Assembly: GCA_002027195.1 (NCBI GenBank)
Contig: MWJO01000084.1
Span: 1 to 38,067, forward strand
Direction of reading: 5' to 3'
Length of the DNA stretch: 38,067 bases
Source of the DNA: Streptomyces sp. GKU 895
GTDB lineage: Bacteria; Actinomycetota; Actinomycetes; Streptomycetales; Streptomycetaceae
Both the position numbers and the translations under genes were made by a program. Shown one piece after another: positions 8,537 to 16,084 of the stretch. The notes below the pieces were generated by a model that did not search any database, was not told the origin of the DNA, and saw nothing but the letters and a program-made list of their open reading frames with translations. Position 1 is the stretch's first letter. Every line of letters starts with the position of its first letter.

Positions 8537-10230
8537 GACAGGGCCTCCTCGGAGGCGCGGGAGGCCCAGGCGGCGAACCGCTCGCCTTCCTCGCGCTCGG
8601 CCTGGAACCGCTTCAGGACCCGCTCGACGTAGTCGGGCAGCTCCTCGGAGGTGACCTTCAGGCCACGGACCTTGCGGCCGAAACCGGCCTCCAGGCCCAG
8701 TGCGCCGCCCAGGTGCACCTGAAAGCCCTCGACCTGCTCGCCCCGGTCGTTGAGGACCAGCTGGCCCTTGAGACCGATGTCCGCCACCTGGATACGGGCG
8801 CAGGCGTTCGGGCAGCCGTTGAGGTTGATGGTGAGCGGCTCGTCGAAGTCCGGGACACGGCGCTCCAGTTCGTCGATCAGCGCGGCGCCGCGCGCCTTGG
8901 TCTCGACGATGGCGAGCTTGCAGTACTCGATGCCGGTGCAGGCCATGGTGCCGCGCCGGAACGGGGAGGGCTTCGCCGTCAGGTCCAGCGCGCCCAGCGC
9001 CTCGACCAGCGGCTCGACCTGTGCCTCCTCCACATCGAGGATGATCATCTTCTGCTCGACGGTGGTCCGGACGCGGCCCGAGCCGTGGGCCTCGGCGACC
9101 TCGGCGATCTTGGTGAGGGTGGCGCCGTCGACCCGGCCGACGCGCGGCGCGAAGCCGACGTAGTAGCGGCCGTCCTTCTGCTTGTGCACACCGACGTGGT
9201 CACGCCAGCGGCCCGAGGGCTCGGCGGGCGCGGGACCGTCGACCAGCTTGCGCTTCAGGTAGTCGTCCTCCAGCACCTGGCGGAACTTCTCCGGGCCCCA
9301 GTCGGCGACGAGGAACTTCAGTCGGGCCCTCGTACGAAGGCGGCGGTAGCCCCAGTCACGGAAGATGCCGACCACGCCGGCCCACACCTCCGGGACCTCC
9401 TCCAGCGGCACCCAGGCGCCGAGCCGGACGCCCAGCTTGGGGTTGGTGGAGAGGCCGCCGCCGACCCACAGGTCGAAGCCGGGGCCGTGCTCGGGGTGCT
9501 CGACACCGACGAACGCGATGTCGTTGATCTCGTGGACCACGTCAAGGAGCGGGGAGCCGGAGATCGCGGTCTTGAACTTGCGCGGCAGGTTGGAGAACTC
9601 CTTGCTGCCGATGTAGCGCTCGTGGATCTCGTCGATCGCCGAGGTGCCGTCGATGATCTCGTCCTCGGCGATCCCGGCGACGGGCGAGCCGATGATCACG
9701 CGCGGGGTGTCACCGCAGGCCTCGGTCGTCGACAGCCCGACCGCCTCGAGACGGTTCCAGATCTCCGGGACGTCCTCGATGCGGATCCAGTGCAGCTGGA
9801 TGTTCTGCCGGTCGGTGACGTCCGCGCTGCCCCGCGCGAACTCCTCGGAGATCTCACCGATCACGCGCAGCTGCCGGGTGGTGAGGCGTCCGCCGTCGAT
9901 CCGCACCCGCAGCATGAAGTACTTGTCGTCCAGCTCCTCCGGCTCCAGGATCGCGGTCTTGCCGCCGTCGATCCCGGGCTTGCGCTGGGTGTAGAGCCCC
10001 CACCAGCGCATCCGGCCGCGCAGGTCGTTGGGGTCGATCGAGTCGAAGCCGCGCTTCGAGTAGATCGTCTCAATGCGTGTCCGCACATTGAGACCGTCGT
10101 CGTCCTTCTTGAACTGCTCGTTGCCGTTCAGCGGGGTGTGGTGCCCCGCGGCCCACTGACCCTCACCGCGGTGACGGCTCACCTTGCGGCGGGGAGTCGC
10201 GGCGGCAGGGTTCTGCGGGGTGGCGGCCAT
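8533..10230 (-). CDS. sirA: Ferredoxin-dependent sulfite reductase, siroheme/[4Fe-4S]
   Basis: This enzyme reduces sulfite to sulfide with six electrons in the cytoplasm. The 565-residue, two-repeat protein carries the siroheme-cluster cysteines in the pattern C-x5-C-x35-C-x3-C (Cys431, Cys437, Cys473, Cys477), within ACTGIEYCKLAIVE and NLNGCPNACAR. It also has RLRTRARLKFLVADWG and HWIRIEDVPEIWNRL, typical of actinobacterial nitrite/sulfite reductases. I choose ATG 10230 (MAATPQNP) over a farther upstream in-frame start because family proteins begin here. The genomic context (cysHCDN) decides for sulfite over nitrite. It is the first structural gene after the leader peptide and overlaps the zinc-ribbon gene by 4 bases. 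Confidence 0.95.
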   Translation of the reverse strand: MAATPQNPAAATPRRKVSRHRGEGQWAAGHHTPLNGNEQFKKDDDGLNVRTRIETIYSKRGFDSIDPNDLRGRMRWWGLYTQRKPGIDGGKTAILEPEELDDKYFMLRVRIDGGRLTTRQLRVIGEISEEFARGSADVTDRQNIQLHWIRIEDVPEIWNRLEAVGLSTTEACGDTPRVIIGSPVAGIAEDEIIDGTSAIDEIHERYIGSKEFSNLPRKFKTAISGSPLLDVVHEINDIAFVGVEHPEHGPGFDLWVGGGLSTNPKLGVRLGAWVPLEEVPEVWAGVVGIFRDWGYRRLRTRARLKFLVADWGPEKFRQVLEDDYLKRKLVDGPAPAEPSGRWRDHVGVHKQKDGRYYVGFAPRVGRVDGATLTKIAEVAEAHGSGRVRTTVEQKMIILDVEEAQVEPLVEALGALDLTAKPSPFRRGTMACTGIEYCKLAIVETKARGAALIDELERRVPDFDEPLTINLNGCPNACARIQVADIGLKGQLVLNDRGEQVEGFQVHLGGALGLEAGFGRKVRGLKVTSEELPDYVERVLKRFQAEREEGERFAAWASRASEEALS

Positions 10231-10383
10231 GGTGGTTACGTCCTTCGGGACAGGCGGGAAAGCGGCTCTGACCTGCGCGTACGGGCGCATGGAAATAGGT
10301 GCGCCTCATTGCGCGGGGGGAAGCAGAGAGTCAGGAGATCGCGGCGGGCTGCGGCCCCGTGGCCGGAGGCCACTGATGGATGC

Positions 10384-10467
10384 TTAGCGCGCCGGACAGA
10401 TGGCGCTGGACATGCGGCCGAGGTCGACGTGCCGCCGACTCACCAAGGCAATTCCAGTTCCAGACAT
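10384..10467 (-). CDS. Cysteine-type regulatory leader peptide upstream of the sulfite reductase operon
   Basis: A 27-residue frame (MSGTGIALVSRRHVDLGRMS, then SAICPAR) ends about 150 bases before sirA. The core RRHVDL..R..SAICPA is the recurring signature of short actinobacterial peptides that sit ahead of sulfur-metabolism genes and that databases call putative leader peptides. A single cysteine codon (TGT) lies four codons from the stop, where ribosome stalling could sense charged tRNA-Cys. An alternative start is the in-frame GTG at 10443. There is no strong Shine-Dalgarno sequence before the ATG. The attenuation mechanism is inferred from the family; I did not resolve competing hairpins. 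Confidence 0.75.
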   Translation of the reverse strand: MSGTGIALVSRRHVDLGRMSSAICPAR

Positions 10468-10489
10468 GACGGAAGCGTGTCACGGCGAT

Positions 10490-10504
10490 CTGGACACAGT
10501 CCAG
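10490..10504. promoter_or_regulatory. Short inverted repeat upstream of the leader peptide
   Basis: CTGGAC-ACA-GTCCAG is a perfect 6-bp palindrome with a 3-bp spacer. It lies about 23 bases upstream of the leader-peptide start and about 18 bases from the larger inverted repeat at 10523-10553. It could be an operator or a small 5'-UTR hairpin. Confidence 0.4.
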
Positions 10505-10522
10505 CTTCGTCCATCATGCGGA

Positions 10523-10553
10523 CACCCTTGTCTCGTACGTTGAGACAAGGGTG
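10523..10553. promoter_or_regulatory. 12-bp perfect inverted repeat, candidate operator of the sulfur operon
   Basis: CACCCTTGTCTC is followed by 7 bases (GTACGTT) and the exact complement GAGACAAGGGTG. It lies 56 bases upstream of the leader-peptide ATG, a normal place for an operator over a promoter. It also lies 76 bases downstream of the acetyltransferase stop, so a terminator for that leftward gene is an alternative. No T-run follows the stem on the minus strand, which weakens but does not exclude that reading. Confidence 0.6.
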
Positions 10554-10629
10554 GCGTCGATCACATGCGCTGCGGGAGGTCTTGTCCGCGCAGGTCAGCC
10601 GCGCTATGCCGCGGAGCGGGAGGCCGAGG

Positions 10630-11202
10630 TCAGGCGGGGTGCGCCCCCGGCCAGGGTCCCGGCGCGGTCACCTGCGGCTGCTCCTCGACCTTGGTGTCGA
10701 AGAGGGTGAAGCCCCGGCGCTGGTAGTTGGCCATCGCGTGCTCGCCGTCCAGGCTGCACGTGTGCAGCCACACCCGCTTGGTGTCGGTCAGTCCCGGCCA
10801 GCGGTCCGACAGGTCCCAGGCGCGCGCGGCGCCGTACGACAGCAGGTGGCCGCCGATCCGCCGGCCCCGGAAGCCCGGGATCAGCCCGAAGTAGACGATC
10901 TCCACGACCCCGTCGTCCTGCGGCTCCAGCTCCACGTACCCCGCGGGCGTGCCCCGGTCGTACGCCACCCAGGTCTCCACGCCCGGCCGGTTCAGATGCT
11001 CCTCCCACTGGGCGTACGTCCAGCCCAGCCGGTCGATCCAGCGGATGTCGCCGCCGACGGAGGCGTAGAGGAAGCGGCTGAACTCGGGGGAGGGCACCTC
11101 GGCACGGACGATCCGGACATCGCCCTCCGGCGCGGCGGCCGGGAGGAGATCGGTCGGGGCGGTCTGCTCGAGGGACCAGGTGGTCACGGGAATGCTGGGC
11201 AT
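10630..11202 (-). CDS. GNAT family N-acetyltransferase
   Basis: This 190-residue protein is predicted to transfer an acetyl group from acetyl-CoA to an amine. The fold is visible in TPAGYVELEPQDDGVVEIVYFGLIP, followed by the acetyl-CoA loop GFRGRRIGGHLLSYG (the Q/RxxGxG/A-type motif). The late strand VWLHTCSLDGEHAMANYQRRGF is typical of the family. The start is ATG 11202 (MPSIPVTTW); the open frame extends upstream but overlaps the 3' region of the next gene unnaturally. The substrate is unknown. It precedes the sulfur operon in the same direction but is separated by about 160 bases from the leader peptide, so it is probably a separate unit. Confidence 0.85.
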   Translation of the reverse strand: MPSIPVTTWSLEQTAPTDLLPAAAPEGDVRIVRAEVPSPEFSRFLYASVGGDIRWIDRLGWTYAQWEEHLNRPGVETWVAYDRGTPAGYVELEPQDDGVVEIVYFGLIPGFRGRRIGGHLLSYGAARAWDLSDRWPGLTDTKRVWLHTCSLDGEHAMANYQRRGFTLFDTKVEEQPQVTAPGPWPGAHPA

Positions 11203-11291
11203 GCCCCCAGGCAACCATCCGGCCCGGCGATCTGTCGATCCACCCCGGCTCCAGCCCGGGCTCCGGCCGTCTGCCGCAGGGACCCGCCGAT

Positions 11292-12544
11292 CTACCGCAG
11301 CGACCTGTCGAGCGTGCTCAGCGGTAGCGCGAACAGCATTCGGCCCGACTGGGACCAGACCTCGCCGGTCGACTCCCAGTAGGACAGGGACTCCGCCTCG
11401 CCGCTCCAGCAGCGGTTCGTCTCGTCGGTGCCGCAGCGGGTGGCCCGGGCGCCGGTCGCGTCCTGCCGCCACAGCGTCCCGCGGCCGTCCTGGTCGTCCG
11501 ACGTGCGGCCCAGGTACCACTCCGAGCGGTACGACAGCACGGCCCCGACGCCGGGTGTCTTCGTCTCGTACGCCTCGTCGACGGGGGTGTACCCGGACGG
11601 GTCGGTGGTGAGCAGGCCGGAGCGGTCGGAGGATGAGCTGAGGTCGTACCGCCACAGCCGGACGTCGCGGTCGCTGTCCGCGGAGACCCAGTCGCTCGCC
11701 ACCAGGCTGTCGGGGGAGGTGCTGCGGTCCAGGGAGAGGTAGTCGGGGTGCGTGGCGCCGGCGCGGTAGCTCCCGACGGCGGGCAGCACCCAGCGGTCGC
11801 CGTGCGCCGCCCAGCCGCCGTCCACCCGGCCGACCGCGGAGGCGGCGCTGGTGGCGCGCTGGACGCGGTTCATGTCGTACACGTACAGCCCGTCGGCCGC
11901 GGTGACCAGCAGTTTGTCCTGGTACCAGACCATGCCGGAGACCTGGGAGTCGAGCGCGCGGTAGTCGCGCCCGCCGTCGACGGGGACGGCGAGCAGCACC
12001 CAGGTGTAGGTGAGGCGGTCGATGTCGTTCGCGTCGATGAACGCGACCCGGGCCAGATCGTGGGCGCCCCGGCTCCAGGCGGAGAGGATCACCCGGTTCT
12101 GCCCCCACAGACCGTCGTCGTCGGCGTCGCCCGAGGTGGTGACCGCGCCGGGCCGCCAGGAGCGGGTGTCGGCGGCGCCCCAGCAGTAGGCGCGGGTGGC
12201 CGCGGGCTCGACGGGCAGGGCCTTGCGCTCGGCCGGGGCGCAGTCGCTCCCGGTGCGCAGGGTGTGGTCGGCGTCGGCGAGGACGGCGCCGACACCTTCC
12301 GGCCGCCCCATCACGGAGGCGAGCCGTCGAGGGTGGACCGCGGCTCCAACTGCTCGTGCAGCCGCAGGGCGTCGGTCTCGGCGGCGGTGGCCAGCGGCTT
12401 CAGGGCGCCCGGATCGGCGGCGACGGTGGCCTGCGAGGCGCTGATCATGGTGGCCGCGGCGGTGAGCGCGAGGGCGGTCCCGGCCAGGAACGCGCGCAGC
12501 GCTTTGCCCCGCTTCCGCCTGCGGTGTCTTCCGCGATGCATCAT
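11292..12544 (-). CDS. Secreted protein of unknown function, probably beta-propeller-like, one frameshift
   Basis: The protein starts at ATG 12544 (MMHRGRHRRRKRG) with GGGAGG six bases upstream. A basic n-region and the hydrophobic stretch LRAFLAGTALALTAAATMISA form a signal peptide with likely cleavage near SQATVAA. The first frame ends at 12311, but restoring one base at about 12324-12327 joins STLD to RLASVMGRPEGVGAV, giving one protein of about 417 residues. The mature part is rich in Trp/Tyr/Asp with repeating strand-turn units such as DSQVSGMVWYQDKLLVTAADGLYVYD and SYRSEWYLGRT. It has a few cysteines that could form disulfides (YCWGAADT, RCGTDETNRCW). No enzyme motif was seen. The propeller idea rests on the strand pattern only. 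Confidence 0.7.
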
Positions 12545-12680
12545 GTCGTACCTCCCGAGGCGGGCCAACTGCGCCTGGTGATCCGTACGTTGACCGAGGA
12601 GCAGGTGGGGTGGCCCGTAGAGGGATGCTACGGCAGTAAGGGCGTGCCGGGGACGAAGACCCTGCAAATATGCGCGAGTT

Positions 12681-13970
12681 TCAGGGAGTCTGCCGGGACA
12701 GCCGTTCGCCGACCACCGCGGGGGCCGTGGAGTGCGGCAGCAGGTCGTGCGGGTCGTCGGGGAGCAGCACCTCGATCTCCGCGCCCTCGCAGAAACGATA
12801 CGGCCGATGCTCCAGGAATCCCCCGAGATACCGGCGCACCCGCGACATCTCGGCCCGCACCGTCACCGTACGGCCCGCATCGCCGAACAGGTCCTCGGCC
12901 AGCCCCGCCGCACTGCGCCCGGCGCGGTGCAGAGCCAGGAGATAGAGCAACTCGGCGTGCCGCGGGCTCAGTTCATGACTCCAGGTACCGGCGTCCCCGG
13001 ACACCGTCATCGACCAGCGGCGCGGCTGCGACAGATCCAGCACGATCCGGGTGGCGCCCCGCGGCACCGGCTCGGCGGACGCCCGGATCAACCACCCCCC
13101 GGCCAGCGGCTCCACCGTGCACAGCCCCAGCGTCGGCAGCCACCGCAGGCCCGCCGACGGCGACTTGGGCAACGGGACCCGGCCCTGGTACGGCATCCCC
13201 GCCACCGCGGCCGTCCAGCCGTGCCGGTCCACCACCACGGCCCGGCCGTCGAGCCGCGCCAGCACCGGCGCCGCCACCGCCCGGAGCTGCTCCAGCGAGG
13301 ACTGGTGCAGCTCGCGCAGCCGGGACTCGGCGAGCTTGGCCACCGAGTCGACCCACGCGAGCGTGGCCGGATGCATCGTCTCCAGCGGCCCGCTCACGTC
13401 CACGACGCCGAGCAGCCGGCCGTCCCTCGGGTCGGTGATCGGTGCCCCGGTACAGGTCCACGAGGTCTGTGAGCGCACGAAGTGCTCCGAGGCGAAGACC
13501 TGCACCGGCCGGCGCGCCACCACCGGTGTGCCGATGCCGTTGGTGCCGACGACGTCCTCCCGCCAGTCGGCTCCGAGCTCGAACCCGGTCCCGTCGGCCT
13601 TGCGCAGCACCGGCGAACTGCCCTCCCGCCACAGCACCCGGCCCTCCTCGTCGGCGACCACCATGATGTGGTGGGCGACGTCCGCGACCGACAACAGCCC
13701 CTCACGCAGCACCGGCAGGACATGCCGCAGCTCCGAGCTCTCCCGGCGCCGCTGCACCTCGTCCCGGGGCAGCAGCCCGGTGCGGAAGTCGTGGTCGGGG
13801 TCGACGCCGCCGCGCAGCATCCGGTCCCACGACTGCTCGATCACCGGGCGGGGGGCCACGGGCGCGCGCTGACCGGAGAGAGTGGCGGTGCGGACGTCGC
13901 TCAGCAGCCGTGCCGCCCGGGCCGAGTCCACGGCTGCCAACTGGGTGACGTCCGTCGGCGAGAGCGCCAC
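12681..13970 (-). CDS. GAF-domain transcriptional regulator (AcoR-like sensor part without AAA+ domain)
   Basis: This is a probable cytoplasmic transcription factor of 429 residues. The N-terminal part (ARPVIEQSWDRMLRGGVDPD) and the GAF-like region VADVAHHIMVVADEEGRVLWREG are typical of acetoin/aldehyde-dehydrogenase regulators, as is GADWREDVVGTNGIGTPVV further on. The sigma-54 AAA+ module is absent, as usual in Streptomyces. The C-terminus instead has a winged-helix-like segment (ELSPRHAELLYLLALHRAG...). The start is GTG 13970 (VALSPTDVT), with GGGAGG four to five bases upstream. A GTTGCA-N6-TGCAAC palindrome about 110 bases upstream may be its operator. The target genes are unknown; the AidB-like gene upstream in the same direction is a candidate. 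Confidence 0.82.
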   Translation of the reverse strand: MALSPTDVTQLAAVDSARAARLLSDVRTATLSGQRAPVAPRPVIEQSWDRMLRGGVDPDHDFRTGLLPRDEVQRRRESSELRHVLPVLREGLLSVADVAHHIMVVADEEGRVLWREGSSPVLRKADGTGFELGADWREDVVGTNGIGTPVVARRPVQVFASEHFVRSQTSWTCTGAPITDPRDGRLLGVVDVSGPLETMHPATLAWVDSVAKLAESRLRELHQSSLEQLRAVAAPVLARLDGRAVVVDRHGWTAAVAGMPYQGRVPLPKSPSAGLRWLPTLGLCTVEPLAGGWLIRASAEPVPRGATRIVLDLSQPRRWSMTVSGDAGTWSHELSPRHAELLYLLALHRAGRSAAGLAEDLFGDAGRTVTVRAEMSRVRRYLGGFLEHRPYRFCEGAEIEVLLPDDPHDLLPHSTAPAVVGERLSRQTP

Positions 13971-14072
13971 TGGTCCTCCCGGAGGGGCTGCGGACAATCC
14001 GTCCTGACTGTCCGTCTCATAGTGCCGTTCGTCCGTCGCGGAGGGGTACAGTCCGGCCACAGTCAGCAGCAA

Positions 14073-14090
14073 GTTGCAACCCCCTGCAAC
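14073..14090. promoter_or_regulatory. Palindromic operator candidate upstream of the GAF regulator
   Basis: GTTGCA-ACCCCC-TGCAAC is a perfect 6-bp inverted repeat. Read on the minus strand it also shows two direct GGGTTGCA-type units. It is centred about 110 bases before the regulator's GTG start, so it is a natural candidate for autoregulation. Confidence 0.5.
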
Positions 14091-14126
14091 CCTGGTGGAC
14101 CGGGCGCCGCTGGTTGAAACTTGAGC

Positions 14127-14147
14127 GACGCCGTCCCGAGCGGCGTC
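14127..14147. other. Small hairpin between the AidB-like gene and the GAF regulator
   Basis: GACGCCG-TCCCGAG-CGGCGTC is a 7-bp perfect stem with a 7-base loop. It lies between two leftward genes and may be part of a termination region together with the larger hairpin at 14172-14203. No T-run follows. Confidence 0.4.
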
Positions 14148-14171
14148 AGCGGCCTTGAACGGGCCCAGGCG

Positions 14172-14203
14172 GGGGTGGTGCCGTGTCGGCGCAGCACCAC
14201 CCC
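14172..14203 (-). terminator. Strong hairpin downstream of the AidB-like gene
   Basis: GGGGTGGTGC and GCACCACCCC form a perfect 10-bp stem around a 12-base loop. It lies about 110-140 bases after the stop of the leftward AidB-like gene. There is no U-tract, but Streptomyces terminators often lack one. With the dispersed repeat at 14264-14310 it fills most of the 343-base gap, in which I see no gene. Confidence 0.5.
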
Positions 14204-14263
14204 ACGCCATCCGGCGGTTTGGCGGTATTTCGCCATCTGGGGTGCCTGGTTGAGGTTGCGTGG

Positions 14264-14310
14264 CGGCTGCGGGTCGGTGGGGGCTTCTCGCGCAGTTCCC
14301 CGCGCCCCTG
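14264..14310 (-). repeat. Dispersed intergenic repeat, copy 2
   Basis: It carries the 19-base core GCGCAGTTCCCCGCGCCCC on the plus strand, preceded by GGCTGCGGGTCGGTGGGGGCTT. Read on the minus strand, it begins about 4 bases after the AidB-like stop codon, in the same orientation relative to that gene as copies 1 and 3 have to theirs. Confidence 0.75.
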
Positions 14311-14313
14311 AGG

Positions 14314-15948
14314 TCAGTCCAGCGGGCGTGCCCGATGGACCACCGACGTCAAGTCCAGCGTTGACGGCAAGGTTCCGAAGGTCGCGCCCGCGTCCCCGCC
14401 CAGCCTCGATGCGCAGAACGCGTCCGCCACCTCCGGTGGTGCGTAGCGGACCAGCAGGGAGCCCTGGAGGACCAGTGCCAGCCTCTCCGTCAGGCGGCGT
14501 GCTCTCGCCTCGATGCCGTCCAGGTCCGCCAGGTCCGTCAGGAGGTCCTTGATCGCCGCGTCCAGGCGGTGGTCGGTGCCTCGGGCCCTGCCGATCTCCT
14601 GGAGGTAGGCGTTGAAGGCCGCCGGTTCGCGTTGCAGTGCTCGCAGGACGTCCAGCGCCTGGACATTGCCCGCGCCCTCCCAGACGGAGTTGAGCGGGGA
14701 CTCGCGGACCAGGCGGGGGAGACCGGAGTCCTCCACATAGCCGTTGCCGCCCAGGCACTCGGCGGCCTCCACCACCAGCGGCGCGCAGCGTTTCGTCACC
14801 CAGTACTTCGCGGCCGGCACCGCGATCCGCAGGAACGCCCGCTCCTGCTCGCTGCCGTCGTCGTACGCGGCCGCCAGCCGCAGCGCGAGCGTGGTCGCCG
14901 CCTCGGACTCCACCGCGAGGTCGGCCAGGACATTGCGCATCAGCGGCTTGTCGACCAGCTTTCCGCCGAACGCCGCGCGGTGCGTGCAGTGGTGGACCGC
15001 CTGCGACACGGCCTGGCGCATCAGGCCGGCCGAGCCGAGGACGCAGTCGAGCCGGGTCGCCGCGACCATCTCGATGATGGTCCGCACCCCGCGCCCCTCC
15101 TCGCCCACCCGGCGCGCCCAGGTCCCGTCGAACTCCACTTCCGCCGAGGCGTTGGAGCGGTTGCCGAGCTTGTCCTTCAGCCGCTGGATGAGGAACGTGT
15201 TGCGCGTGCCGTCCTCCAGGACGCGGGGGAGGAGGAAGCAGGTGAGGCCTTCCGGGGCCTGGGCCAGCACCAGGAAGCCGTCGGACAGGGGCGCCGAGCA
15301 GAACCACTTGTGCCCCGTCAGCTCGTACGTCCCCTCCTGCGCGAGCGGCGTCGCGGTCGTCGTGTTCGCGCGTACGTCGCTGCCGCCCTGCTTCTCCGTC
15401 ATCGCCATGCCGAAGAGGGCGCCGGCCTTGAGGTGCGCCGGGCGCGTACCGCGGTCGTAGATCATCGACGTCAGCCGGGGCTCCCACTCCGCCGCGAGCG
15501 CGGGCTCCTGGCGCAGGGCGGGCACGGCGGCGTGGGTCATCGACAGCGGGCAGAGGTTGCCGGCGTCCACCTGCGTCCAGACCAGGAACGCGGCCGCGCG
15601 GCGCACGTGGCCCGCCGGGCGGCTCCAGGCGGCGGTGAGGCCGGCCGCGACGCCCTTGCCCAGGAGGCGGTGCCAGGCGGGGTGGAACTCGACCTCGTCG
15701 ACGCGGTGGCCGTAACGGTCATGGGTCCGGAGACGGGGTGGGTTGTCGTTGGCCTGTACGGCCCATTCCTGGAGCTGCGCCGACCCGGAGGCCCGGCCGA
15801 GGGCCTCCAGCTCAGCGCGCACCTCGTCCAGGGCGCCTGGTTCCACATGCCGCTCCACCGCCGCGGTCAGGGCTTTGTCGGCGGTGAAGACGTCGTGGCC
15901 GGTCAGAGGCGGGGGCTGGTTGGTCACGGTGTGGGTGCTGCCTGCCAT
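14314..15948 (-). CDS. AidB-like acyl-CoA dehydrogenase family protein
   Basis: This is a flavin-dependent acyl-CoA dehydrogenase-fold protein of 544 residues. Its length and motifs (LFGMAMTEKQGGSDVRANTT, GHKWFCSAPLSDGFLVLAQ, RLKDKLGNRSNASAEVEFDG, ECLGGNGYVEDSGLPRLVRE) place it in the AidB/isovaleryl-CoA dehydrogenase-like branch. In E. coli AidB is an FAD- and DNA-binding protein of the alkylation response, and whether actinobacterial members share that role is open. I take ATG 15948 (MAGSTHTVTNQ) as the start, because the upstream in-frame extension has no family resemblance. It is divergent from the membrane-protein gene at 16085, with 136 bases between. The catalytic base was not assigned. 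Confidence 0.88.
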   Translation of the reverse strand: MAGSTHTVTNQPPPLTGHDVFTADKALTAAVERHVEPGALDEVRAELEALGRASGSAQLQEWAVQANDNPPRLRTHDRYGHRVDEVEFHPAWHRLLGKGVAAGLTAAWSRPAGHVRRAAAFLVWTQVDAGNLCPLSMTHAAVPALRQEPALAAEWEPRLTSMIYDRGTRPAHLKAGALFGMAMTEKQGGSDVRANTTTATPLAQEGTYELTGHKWFCSAPLSDGFLVLAQAPEGLTCFLLPRVLEDGTRNTFLIQRLKDKLGNRSNASAEVEFDGTWARRVGEEGRGVRTIIEMVAATRLDCVLGSAGLMRQAVSQAVHHCTHRAAFGGKLVDKPLMRNVLADLAVESEAATTLALRLAAAYDDGSEQERAFLRIAVPAAKYWVTKRCAPLVVEAAECLGGNGYVEDSGLPRLVRESPLNSVWEGAGNVQALDVLRALQREPAAFNAYLQEIGRARGTDHRLDAAIKDLLTDLADLDGIEARARRLTERLALVLQGSLLVRYAPPEVADAFCASRLGGDAGATFGTLPSTLDLTSVVHRARPLD

Positions 15949-16084
15949 ACCTGGGAACTTACCGCCCGCTCCGCGCAGCACACGTCGCCTCCCACGGGGA
16001 CATGACAGGAAAACTCTTTGAATCGCCGAGGCCGCGGGCCGGTGGGGGATGAGTACAGCCTCGTACGGCGGATACCGTTAGGTC

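Noticed and set aside
10523..10553. Reading the inverted repeat as a corynebacterial McbR box
   Set aside because: The half-sites are GTCTC...GAGAC, not TAGAC...GTCTA, so the known box does not match.
8353..11382. A 1009-codon open frame on the plus strand
   Set aside because: It is antisense to the zinc-ribbon, sulfite reductase and acetyltransferase genes. Its translation is low-complexity Gly/Arg/Asp/Val with no family resemblance. Long shadow frames are normal at this GC content.
12311..12314. Two overlapping genes (GTGA) in the secreted-protein region
   Set aside because: Adding one base at about 12326 gives a continuous TLDRLASVMGRPEG, and the second part has no ribosome site or signal peptide of its own. 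One frameshifted gene is the simpler reading.
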